DNA from: CAZABG01 sp964460985
GTDB taxonomy: Bacteria > Chlamydiota > Chlamydiia > Chlamydiales > Parachlamydiaceae
Assembly: GCA_964460985.1 (NCBI GenBank)
Contig: CAYWQX010000005.1
Span: 1 to 64,000 of the forward strand
Length of the DNA: 64,000 bases
Direction of reading: 5' to 3'
In this document: positions 61,701 through 64,000 of the stretch, in pieces
Layout of the letters: every line of letters starts with the position of its first letter
Position numbering within the stretch: the stretch's first letter is position 1
Translations under genes and position numbers: made by a program
Notes under the pieces: model-generated
Databases searched by the model: none
What the model was told of the DNA's origin: nothing
What the model saw: only the letters and a program-made list of their open reading frames with translations

Positions 61701-64000
61701 GATATTAATGTTGTCGGTATCGTTTGTAGAGCCATCATTCGTCACGATTTGTACGGATGCGGAGCCGTTGTAGTTAGCTGTTGGGATAAACTGAAGACCG
61801 TTTAAAGCGGTGTTGATCGCCGATTGAGTGCCAGTAAAAGTCATCGTTCCGTCAGAGGTTCCATCGCCAGCCGTGAAAGTAAGTCCTGTCGTTCCGTTTA
61901 AGGTAAGAGCGCCATTGGTAGCAGTTAAGGTGACGGTTACGGTCGTATTATCTACGTCGCTTAAAGAGATCGCATTCGAGTTAGCGGTCGAGAAGACAAG
62001 CGTGGTATCTTCGTTGACCATTTGAGCGACCGGGACACTGTTCACAGGAGCGTCATTGACTGCATTGACGGTGATATTAATATTATCGGTATCGGTAGTT
62101 GATCCGTCATTGGTTACGATTTGTATTGAAGCCGAGCCGTTATAGTTAGTAGCAGGGATAAACTGTAGGCCATTTAAGGCAGCGTTGATGTTAGCCTGAG
62201 TACCGGAAAAGGTCATAGAGCTATCAGAAGTTCCGTCACCTGCACTAAATGAAAGACCTGTAATTCGGCTTAAGGTAAGAGCACCATTTGTGGAGGTTAA
62301 GGTAACAGTGACATTTGTGTTATCGACATCGTTAATCGAAATGGCATTGGAATTAGCACTTGAGAAGACAAGGGTTGTATCTTCGCTAACGACTTGAGCG
62401 ACGGGAACCGTGTTAACGGGTGCATCGTTGACTGCGTTGATAGTGATATTAATATTATCGGTATCAGTGGTTGATCCGTCGTTGGTTACGATTTGGACCG
62501 AAGCCGAGCCGTTATAGTTAGCAGTCGGAATGAACTGCAGGCCGTTCAGGGCTGTATTGATTGCTGATTGAGACCCACTGAAGGTCATGGTTCCGTCAGC
62601 GGTTCCATCGCCCGCTGTAAAAGTAAGCCCAGTAGTTCCGTTTAAGGTAAGGGCGCCATTCGTAGCCGTTAAAGTGACAATAACATTTGTGTTATCGACA
62701 TCGTTAATCGAAATGGCGTTTGAATTAGCACTTGAGAAGACAAGGGTTGTATCTTCATTGACCACTTGAGCGACCGGGACGCTATTCACAGGAGCGTCAT
62801 TGACTGCATTGATGGTGATATTAATATTATCGGTATCGGTTGTAGAGCCGTCGTTGGTTACGATTTGTACGGAAGCTGAGCCGTTATAGTTAGCGGTCGG
62901 GATGAACTGAAGTCCATTGAGCGCTGTATTGATTGCTGATTGAGTACCACTGAAGGTCATCGTTCCGTCAGAAGTTCCATCGCCCGCTGTAAAGGTAAGA
63001 CCTGTGATACCGCTTAAGGTAAGAGCTCCATTTGTAGCGGTTAGGGTGACAGTGACATTTGTATTATCAATATCGTTAATTGAAATGGCGTTAGAATTAG
63101 CACTTGAGAAGACAAGAGTTGTATCTTCGCTAACGACTTGAGCGACGGGAACCGTATTTATGGGTGCATCGTTGACAGCAGCAATGTTTATATTAACTGT
63201 ATCAGTATCGGTTAAAGTTCCATCGGTTGTAACAATTTGTACAGAAGCAGACCCATTATAATTTGCGCTTGGGATAAATTGAAGGCCATTTAGTGCGGCA
63301 TTGATATTGGCTTGAGTACCAGTGAAAGTCATTGCAGCATCGGATGCGCCATCGCCGTTTGAGAAACTGAGTCCTGTAGTTCTACTTAAGCTAAGAACCC
63401 CATTGCTAGAGGTTAAGGTGACTGTGACGCTATTACTATCCACATCATTAATAGCGATTGCATTTGAATTGGCGCTTGAAAAAACAAGCGTTGTATCTTC
63501 GTTAACTACCTGAGCGACTGGTACAGTGTTAATCGGTGCATCGTTTACTGCACTGATTGTGATATTTATACTATCAGTATCAGTAGTAAAGCCGTCATTT
63601 GTTGAGATTTGTATGGAAGCAGATCCATTATAATTTGCTGTCGGTATAAACTGAAGGCCATTTAAAGCAGTATTAATAGCTGATTGAGTGCCTGAAAAGG
63701 TCATTGTTCCATCTAATGTTCCATCACCAGTAGTAAAGGTAAGTCCTGTGAGACTGCTTAAGGTAAGAGCTCCATTTGTCGCTGTCAATGTAACAGTCGC
63801 GTTTGAATTATCAATATCGTTTATAGATATCGCATTGGAATTAGCACTTGAGAAGACAAGGGTTGTATCCTCGTTAACGACTTGAGCGACTGGAACGGTA
63901 TTAACTGGAGCATCATTTACAGCGGTAATATTTATTACGGCGGTTTTTGAATCATTAAACTCGCCATCAGATACACTTAACTGAACCGAAGCAGACCCAT
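37776..64000 (-). CDS. Giant cadherin-like tandem-repeat surface protein, 5' end beyond the window
   Basis: One open frame runs from the right edge to the TAA at 37776, about 8,740 codons, with no stop and no true start inside; the ATG at 63788 is an internal methionine. It consists of about 68 repeats of 124 residues, some of 120. Each has the pattern NDAPxNxVPxAQ, NEDTxLVFS, NAISxxDVD, VTVTLTATNGxLTL, GLTFxxGDGxSDxTMTFxG, INxALNGLxFxPxxNYNGSA, and T-D-G-S-x-T-D-T-D-x-I-N-I-x-V. This resembles cadherin-like/VCBS/tandem-95 adhesin domains. The last 330 residues differ: a tandem-95-like unit (GLLSGSSDVENNPLQSILVE), a related degenerate unit and a charged tail ending KKASQTKPPK. No RTX nonapeptides, LPxTG motif or autotransporter barrel is present at this end. 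Surface adhesion is inferred. Confidence 0.9.
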   Translation of the reverse strand, partial: GSASVQLSVSDGEFNDSKTAVINITAVNDAPVNTVPVAQVVNEDTTLVFSSANSNAISINDIDNSNATVTLTATNGALTLSSLTGLTFTTGDGTLDGTMTFSGTQSAINTALNGLQFIPTANYNGSASIQISTNDGFTTDTDSINITISAVNDAPINTVPVAQVVNEDTTLVFSSANSNAIAINDVDSNSVTVTLTSSNGVLSLSRTTGLSFSNGDGASDAAMTFTGTQANINAALNGLQFIPSANYNGSASVQIVTTDGTLTDTDTVNINIAAVNDAPINTVPVAQVVSEDTTLVFSSANSNAISINDIDNTNVTVTLTATNGALTLSGITGLTFTAGDGTSDGTMTFSGTQSAINTALNGLQFIPTANYNGSASVQIVTNDGSTTDTDNINITINAVNDAPVNSVPVAQVVNEDTTLVFSSANSNAISINDVDNTNVIVTLTATNGALTLNGTTGLTFTAGDGTADGTMTFSGSQSAINTALNGLQFIPTANYNGSASVQIVTNDGSTTDTDNINITINAVNDAPVNTVPVAQVVSEDTTLVFSSANSNAISINDVDNTNVTVTLTSTNGALTLSRITGLSFSAGDGTSDSSMTFSGTQANINAALNGLQFIPATNYNGSASIQIVTNDGSTTDTDNINITVNAVNDAPVNSVPVAQMVNEDTTLVFSTANSNAISLSDVDNTTVTVTLTATNGALTLNGTTGLTFTAGDGTSDGTMTFTGTQSAINTALNGLQFIPTANYNGSASVQIVTNDGSTNDTDNINITINAVNDAPVNSVPVAQVVNEDTTLVFSTANSNAVSINDVDNTNVTVTLTATNGALTLSGITGLTFTAGDGTSDGTMTFSGTQSAINTALNGLQFIPTANYNGSASVQIITNDGSITDTDNINITVNAVNDAPVNTVPGAQTVNEDTPLVFNGNISINDVDSSIVTVTLNATNGVLTLSGITGLSFTAGDGTSDSTMTFSGTQGNINAALNGLTFLPSSNYNGSASIQVVTTDGSITDTDNININVSAVNDAPVNSIPVTQIVNEDTPLVFSSANSNAITVSDVDTGSVTVTLTAANGVLTLGSITGLTFQTGDGTSDGTMKFTGTQAAVNSAMNGLQFIPAANYNGSASLQVITTDGSLTDTDTININITPVNDNPVNTVPVAQVVNEDTPLVFSTANSNAISLSDVDNTTVTVTLTATNGALTLNGTTGLTFTAGDGTSDGTMTFTGTQSAINTALNGLQFIPTTNYNGSASVQIVTNDGSSTDTDSVNITINAVNDAPVNSVPVAQVVNEDTTLVFSTANSNAISLNDVDNTTLTVNLTATNGALTLNGTTGLTFTAGDGTSDSTMTFTGTQSAINTALNGLQFIPTANYNGSASIQIVTNDSSITDTDNVNITVNPVNDAPINTVPIAQVVNEDTTLIFSTANSNAISLSDVDNTSVTVTLTATNGTLTLNGITGLNFSNGDGTSDGTMTFSGTQANINAALNGLQFIPTANYNGSASIQIVTNDGSITDTDNINITVNPVNDAPINTVPVAQVVNEDTTLIFSTANSNTISINDIDNSNVTVTLTATNGALTLNGITGLTFTAGDGTSDGTMTFIGTQSAINTALNGLQFIPTANYNGPASVQIMTNDGSTTDTDNVNIAVNAVNDTPVNSVPVAQVVNEDTTLVFSTANSNAISLSDVDNTTVTVTLTATNGALTLNGTTGLTFTAGDGTSDGTMTFTGTQSAINTALNGLQFISTANYNGSASVQIVTNDGSTTDTDNINITVNAVNDAPVNTVPGAQTVNEDTPLVFNGNISINDVDSSTVTVTLTATNGALSLSRITGLSFTTGDGTTDSTMTFSGTQANINAALNGLTFLPISNYNGSASIQVLTTDGSITDTDNINITVNPVNDAPLNTVPVTQVVNEDTTLVFSSANSNAITVSDVDTGSVTVTLTAANGVLTLGSITGLTFQTGDGTSDGTMKFTGSQAAVNTALNGLQFIPAANYNGSASLQVITTDGSLTDTDTININITPVNDNPVNTIPVAQVVNEDTTLVFSTSNSNAISLSDVDNTTVTVTLTAINGSLTLNGITGLTFTAGDGSSDGTMTFSGTQSAINTALNGLQFLPNSNFNGSASVQLTTTDGSLTDTDNINITVNPVNDAPINTVPVAQMVNEDTTLIFSTANSNAISINDIDNSNATVTLTATNGVLTLSRITGLTFTAGDGSSDGTMTFSGTQANINAALNGLQFTPTTNYNGSASVQIVTNDGSTTDTDNVNIAVNAVNDTPINSLPEAQTISEDTPLVFNGNLSINDVDSPTVTVTLTATNGALTLSGTSGLIFLEGSGSSDTTMTFTGTQANINAALNGLIFQPKENYNGSASIQVVTTDGSLSDSGLINIQVEAVNDDPINTIPVSQTVDAGKTLSFSLANSNPITLTDIDSEVVTVTLTATNGSLTINRVPGVEIDSLSGETLYFTGKIADVNNALNTLLFTTSDKNTGSASIQIETNDGKLSDSDIIHIDIQDAKALYNNVPVSQVIDKDTNLVFSSETANAISIINVTQERIEVTLSATNGTLEIGNQEGVEVTINRDGSFTLIGGSKEINKTLHSLTFRPSENYTGSASVTISTSDGKQSDTDTINIYINEPNRALINTVPSAQFMYEDSELAFSDKNGNTISLQYEGREEVIVTLTATNGSLILSDFKNIEILAGDKEGSSITLKGFAADINSALQSLTFTGLSDFNGSASLQIVTQTEGYQDVDNINIQIEAVNDAPVNQVPVAQSMSEDTPLVFSTANSNAITLADIDNTEITVQLIATNGLLTLGSTEGITFLEGNGSSNSVMQFSGTSTSINNALNGLSFLPNSNYNGSASLSITTSDGELSSTDVVDITVNPVNDAPINSVPVAQVVNEDTALVFSIANSNAISLNDVDNTTVTVTLAATNGALTLSRTTGLTFSAGDGTSDGTMTFSGTQVNINAALNGLQFIPTANYNGSASVQIITNDGSITDTDNINITVNAVNDAPVNSVPVAQVVNEDTPLVFSTANSNAISLNDVDSTNVTVTLNATNGALTLSRITGLTFTAGDGTSDGTMTFSGTQANINAALNGLQFIPNANYNGSASLQIITNDGSITDTDNINITVNAVNDAPINTIPGAQTVNEDTPLIFNGNISINDIDNSTVTVTLTATNGALTLSRITGLSFTAGDGTSDSTMTFTGTQANINAALNGLTFLPSANYNGSASIQVVTTDGSITDTDNINITVNAVNDAPVNSVPVTQVVNEDTPLVFSSANSNAITVSDVDTGSVTVTLTATNGLLTLGNLTGLTFQTGDGISDGTMKFIGSQAAVNTALNGLQFIPAANYNGSASLQVITTDGSLTDTDTININITPVNDNPVNSVSVAQVLNEDTTLVFSTANSNAISLSDVDNTIVTVTLTATNGTLTLNGTTGLTFTAGDGTSDGTMTFTGTQSAINTALNGLSLLPNSNFNGSASVQITTTDGSLTDTDSINITVNPVNDAPINTIPVAQVVNEDTPLVFSNANSNAISLNDVDNTTVTVTLTATNGALTLNGITGLTFTAGDGTNDGTMTFTGTQSAINTALNGLQFIPTANYNGSASVQIVTNDGSTTDTDNINITVNAVNDAPVNTVPGAQTVNEDTPLVFNGNISINDVDSSTVTVTLTATNGALSLSRITGLSFTTGDGTTDSTMTFSGTQANINAALNGLQFIPTANYNGSASIQVVTTDGSITDTDNINITVNAVNDAPVNSVPVTQVVNEDTPLVFSSANSNAITVSDVDTGSVTVTLTATNGLLTLGNLTGLTFQTGDGISDGTMKFIGSQAAVNTALNGLQFIPAANYNGSASLQVITTDGSLTDTDTININITPVNDNPVNSVSVAQVLNEDTTLVFSTANSNAISLSDVDNTIVTVTLTATNGTLTLNGTTGLTFTAGDGTSDGTMTFTGTQSAINTALNGLQFTPIANYNGSASVQIVTNDGSTNDTDNINITVNAVNDAPVNSVPVAQVVNEDTTLVFSTANSNTISINDVDNSTVTVTLSATNGALTLNGTTGLTFTAGDGTSDSTMTFNGTQSAINAALNGLQFIPNVNYNGSASVQIVANDGATTDTDNINITVNAINDAPINTVPVAQVVNEDTTLIFSGANSNAITVSDVDNGSVTVTLTATNGFLTLNGTTGLTFTIGDGTSDGTMTFTGTQSAINTALNGLQFIPTANYNGSASVQIVTNDGSITDTDNINITINAVNDAPVNSVPVAQVVNEDTTLVFSTANSNAISINDVDNSTVTVTLSATNGVLTLNGTTGLNLTTGDGIADGTITFSGTQTTINNALNGLQFLPNSNYNGSASIQIITTDGSITDTDNINITVNAVNDTPINTVPVAQTVNEDTPLVFNGNISINDIDNSTVTVTLTATNGALTLSRITGLSFTTGDGTSDSTMTFSGTQANINAALNGLTFLPNSNYNGSASIQVVTTDGSLTDTDNINISVNAVNDAPVNSIPVAQVINEDTPLVFSSVNSNAITLNDVDNTNVMVTLTATNGALTLNGFTGLTFTAGDGTSDASMTFSGTQTAINNALNGLQFIPNSNFNGSASVQITTTDGSLTDTDSISITVNPVNDAPINSVPVAQVVNEDTTLVFSTSNSNAISLSDVDNTTVTVTLTAINGSLTLNGITGLTFTAGDGISDGTMTFSGTQANINAALNGLQFIPTANYNGSASVQIITNDGSITDTDNINITVNAVNDAPVNSVPVAQVVNEDTALVFSSANSNAISINDIDNSNVTVTLTATNGALTLNGTTGLTFTAGDGTSDGTMTFSGTQTAINTALNGLQFIPTANYNGSASLQIITNDGSITDTDNINITVNAVNDAPVNSVPVAQVVNEDTPLIFSTVNSNSISINDIDNTTVSVTLTATNGALTLNGTTGLTFTAGDGTSDGTMTFSGTQTAINTALNGLQFIPTANYNGSASLQIITNDGSITDTDNINITVNAVNDAPVNCVPVAQVVNEDTPLIFSTANSNAISLDDVDNTTVTVTLTATNGVLTLNGTTGLIFTNGDGASDSTMTFTGIQSAINQALNGLQFSPTANYNGSASVQIVTNDGSITDTDNINITVNAVNDAPVNSVPVAQVVNEDTTLVFSNANSNAISLNDVDNTIVIVTLSATNGALTLNGTAGLTFTVGDGTSDEMMTFSGTQTAINTALNGLQFSPTANYNGSASVQIVTNDGSITDTDNINITVNAVNDTPINTVPEAQTVSEDTPLIFNGNISINDVDSTSVTVTLTATNGALTLSRTTGLTFTAGDGISDSTMTFTGTQTNINAALNGLTFLPNSNYNGSASVQIVTTDGSLTDTDNINITVHAVNDTPINTIPVAQITNEDTALIFSSANSNAITISDVDSVSVTVTLTATNGILSLGSLTGLTFETGNGTSDGTMTFTGTQAAINTALNGLQFIPTANYNGSASIQVVTTDGSLTDSDTISITINPVNDSPINSVPVAQVVNEDTALIFSTANSNAISLSDVDSSTVTVTLTATNGDLTLNGTTGLTFIAGDGTSDGTMTFSGTQTAINTALNGLSFLPNSNYNGSASVQIITTDGSLTDIHSINITVNPVNDTPLNTVPVAQVVNEDTALVFSTANSNALAVNDIDNESITVTLTATNGSISLNGTTGLIFTAGDGESDSTMTFNGTQAAINRALNGLSFIPNSNYNGPASVQMITTDGILSDIDNVNITINPINDAPFNQVPVAQTVNEDTPLIFSQANGNALRLTDIDSPVVTVTLNATNGLISLSGISGLTFSQGDGESDQTVTFSGNQNDINAALEGLQFTPAENYNGSASLQMITQDGSLTDIDSVNILVIPVNDVPINQVPQAQFINEDTELVFSSIHSNAITLMDIDSPTVTVTLTATHGVLSLSGISGLSFSDGDGLSDSTMTFTGTPSAINQALNGLKFLGSTDYNGSASIQIITNDGSLTDIDNINITINPVNDTPINLVPQAQVVDEDTPLIFSSVHSNAITVSDVDNVTVTVTLTSTNGHLSLNGITGLTFLRGSGTNDESMTFSGSQSAINQALNGLKFIGRENYNGSASVQINSTDGFMTDTSSVNITINPVNDTPYNRVPVAQVMNEDSTLVFSQATSNAITINDVDNANVTVTLTTTNGFLTLSSTSGLTFQAGDGVSDTAMTFSGTKEFINTALDGLQYTPISNYNGPASIQIVTTDGELIDTDNINIAINAINDQPFNTVPASLSISEETPLFFTGSNLISVADVDNSELTVTLNANNGTLTLSQITGLTFITGDGTSDSSMTFSGSSTNINNALNGMKFLGVSDYNGSASVQIITSDGELTDIDNINITITPVNDAPLNTVPVAQMVDEDTPLIFSQSQSNAISIADVDNSLLTVTLTATQGALSLSSVAGLSFTVGDGTFDTTMTFSGASSDINHALNGLVFLANKDFNGEASLHISTTDGTLTDSETVNITVNPVNDSPINSVPVAQVINEDSILTFSSVFSNQISINDVDSPIVTVTLTATNGDITLNGTSGLTFTSGDGVSDETMTFLGTQADINTALNGLKFLGKENYTGSSSLQITTYDGALTDSDSINIHITPVNDAPINNLPVAQVVSEDTPLVFPGTLSISDVDSPLVTVTLTATHGTLSLSQIAGLFFTEGDGASDTTMTFTGTQRDINSALNGLEFLGQENYHGSASIQIMTQDGDLTDTGNINIHITPVNDNPIQILPTLETTDEDTPLLFAGTVQVADIDSPVLTVTLTATNGSLTLSQMNDLQFAIGDGASDTTMTFTGTREDINTALNGLRFNPNENYHGSASIQMTTTDGFLSDTGNINIIINPVNDAPFNLVPVAQSVVEDGTLVFSSLNSNSIQIKDVDSPIVTITITATNGSLTLSQLTGLTFINGKGADDSTMTFSGSQANVNAALNGLQFTPETNYNGFSTLQITTNDGTLTDTSLVNIQVEAVNDTPINNLPAAQVVSEDTALIFSTAHSNAISLSDVDSSELTVTLTSTHGTLSLSGILGLTFTVGDGISDSTMTFSGSLTAINTALNGLSFMPLSNYNGSSSIEIVSTDGSLTDTQLLNITVLPVNDTPFNQVPQAQIVNEDTALIFSSANLNAITLEDVDSLAVTVTLSASNGNLTLSGIEGLTFLSGDGISDSTMTFSGSLSAINRALDGLQYMPDQDYNGPSSIQIITSDGTLTDTSNINITVTPVNDSPVISVPVAQVVNEDSELVFSSANSNLISITDIDSSEWTVTLTATNGSLTLNGITHLTFIEGDGLSDSTMTFKGSPSDINLALDGLVFAPSSDYNGSSLIQVVSSDGTLTDIKNINLSVNAVNDSPVNNVPVAQIVSEDTPLIFSSANANAISIIDIDSPIVTVTLNAANGTLSLNSLEGLNFTVGDGLNNTSMTFSGTLADINQALEGLRFLPDSNYNGSASIQIITNDGSLTETSQVNISVHAVNDHPVNTVPSAQTVNEDTPLIFSQQNSNAISLSDVDNPSITVTLTATNGSLTLNGITGLTFTAGDGYSDNTMTFTGSKEDINRALEGLEFLPNRNFNGSSSLQISTSDGEFTDVDHINIQVNAVNDAPVHQIPGPQVTNEDTSIVIPINVSDIDSDEVTIQLATQHGSITLNGTQGLTFVNGQNDSSTMTFSGTLESVNQALSGLKFNPDLNYNGTTSLQITSDDGNLSTLSSIDITINAVNDAPINTIPVSQIVQEDQTLVFSSSHLNAITINDVDSPVITVTLTAQNGLLTLAGTTGLTFIAGDGISDQTMRISGSKEAVNLALNGLTFDPVQDYNGPAQIQITTEDGALEDISTILIDVTAQNDQPVQSLPQSQSVNEDVSLIFSTSNGNAISVLDIDSSSVTVTLTSTNGLLTLNGLSGLTFTKGDGTLDSTMTFSGSLLAINTALNGLAFNANPDFEGSASLSVTTTDGSLTDTGLINIHVNAVNDAPFSIIPSLQAVQEDTTLIFSPENSNAIIVQDIDSSEVTVTLSASNGTLVLSQVSGIHFSAGTGSNDSTMTFTGNTADINLALDGLKFIPTKDYNGSAAIQVTVSDQNLSETKTINIQISPINDQPTSQVPSTQSTLEDTGIVFSQENGNALQVNDIDNTTLTVTLSAPDGKITLSGLEGLTFIQGTGTNDSTLIFSGTAFSINQALNGLLFTPGLNFNGSTTMEFTANDGDMTTQKFIPIDVNQVNDAPTLQVPGPQSSNEDTPLVFSDATQNPIYVEDIDNPILTVTLSVGSGTLTLGSLDGITILDNTAGNLAIRGSTQDINKALNGLTFRADANYNGDILLNIRTDDGDKSTLKSISIHLESVNDTPVNLIPAAQTINEDTSLIFSQANGNQIQITDIDGLTGDYKVTLISTHGKLTLSTLQGLTLLTGSGTGDSVMEITGSIQDINQALNGLKFDPTANYNGSAVISIQTQELSTDAMLSASDTIALTIHPINDAPLATDKSYSFVSGNQLQVSSEIGLLSGSSDVENNPLQSILVEQPKNGILILYTDGSFRYTPNANFSGVDTFTYKVTDGNGDSEVHTITLNVIQTAANNPLSLNISLTPKVEFVTLDETRNGIISTIPDIVQPKNTVVKLQDIQIPALNEAGAPSIKLITKPVHGEISQETGWKYQSTPGYIGKDSFVYSIQINGIVIIQHVTVDIRSSHNATNAIQEPFIAKGVDEALAYIGKMTQGAVTFSNVTPLAAMSQMVVKHEKENAVPSSQNDGLNAPDNDKIVNTVAAIAITMDPADLPEGISSFESTEGDTSTNLVLEALKKASQTKPPK
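52288..52931 (-). repeat. 644-bp perfect duplication, copy 1
   Basis: By direct line-by-line comparison this segment is identical to 53764-54407, exactly 1476 bp away, equal to three 372-bp units and one 360-bp unit. Identity stops abruptly at both ends (mismatch at 52287/53763 and 52932/54408). Confidence 0.93.
53764..54407 (-). repeat. 644-bp perfect duplication, copy 2
   Basis: This is the second copy of the segment at 52288-52931. The sequence between the copies includes a 360-bp unit that is nearly identical to 58495-58870, so the region has been shuffled more than once. Confidence 0.93.

Larger units (their letters stand above)
38760..64000 (-). repeat. About 68 in-frame tandem repeats of 372 bp (some 360 bp)
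   Basis: Unit length was counted directly as 124 codons. A shorter 120-codon type replaces LVFSxANSNAIS with LVFNGNxS. In several places a short unit is followed, in protein order, by a unit with ITVSDVD and GTMKFxG ending ITPVNDNPVN, giving a higher-order arrangement. Units coded at 38.8-47 kb are diverged. Many units at 47-64 kb are nearly identical. Confidence 0.9.

Noticed and set aside
63786..63788. ATG at 63788 as the start of the giant gene
   Set aside because: The same frame stays open with standard repeat sequence up to the window edge, so this methionine is internal.
38290..63885. Dozens of plus-strand ORFs of 60-120 codons across the giant gene
   Set aside because: They repeat at the 372-bp unit spacing and are antisense shadows of the repeat coding sequence, with no ribosome-binding sites or family motifs.

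Overview
The window looks like chromosomal DNA of an environmental (non-Chlamydiaceae) member of the Chlamydiales. Both edges cut through genes. I base the assignment on gene content and order recalled from Chlamydia trachomatis, not on a search. The clusters nfo / murJ (mviN) / rpsD, AtoS-AtoC (CtcB-CtcC), hemA / gyrB_2-gyrA_2 (parE-parC) / rluD (sfhB) / dtd, and kdsA / LptC-like / LptA-like / lptB all have chlamydial counterparts in similar order. The DNA is moderately AT-rich and densely coded, with many stop-start overlaps.

Layout. 1-3686: two tandem DUF115/MAF-type putative glycosyltransferase genes; the first lacks its 5' end and carries YwqK/MORN-like repeats. 3684-4552: a gene-poor inverted-repeat element enclosing a decayed GxxExxY gene. 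4594-9995: asnS, nfo, murJ, a Bcr/CflA-type MFS exporter and rpsD. 10189-12813: a sigma54-type two-component pair. 12802-17542: hemA followed by a surface-glycan block (PseB-like dehydratase, collagen-like exported protein with an assembly gap, exported-looking GT2 glycosyltransferase). 17596-24172: parE, parC, recX, three small unknown ORFs, rluD, dtd and khpA. 24173-26674: a large DHH-like phosphoesterase-type protein. 26746-27592: inverted GC-rich repeat arrays next to tRNA-Arg(UCU). 27662-32036: a tight operon of Nudix, folK, kdsA, lptC-like, lptA-like and lptB. The kdsA and lpt genes tie Kdo synthesis to LPS transport.

The right 32 kb is the unusual part. A GAF-like/HlyD protein, a HlyD adaptor with a C-terminal domain of about 25-residue repeats, and a PqqD-like/M50-peptidase/HlyD fusion lie beside a single giant gene. 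That gene is visible for about 8,740 codons and continues past the right edge. It encodes about 68 cadherin-like repeats of 120-124 residues. I infer that the three membrane proteins export or display the giant repeat protein. No ABC transporter, TolC-like protein or RTX nonapeptide block is visible, so a classical type I system is not demonstrated. This locus is the best candidate for an undescribed system in the window.

Limits: all assignments come from reading motifs and gene order. Repeat counts are estimates from unit length. The promoters listed are candidates only.
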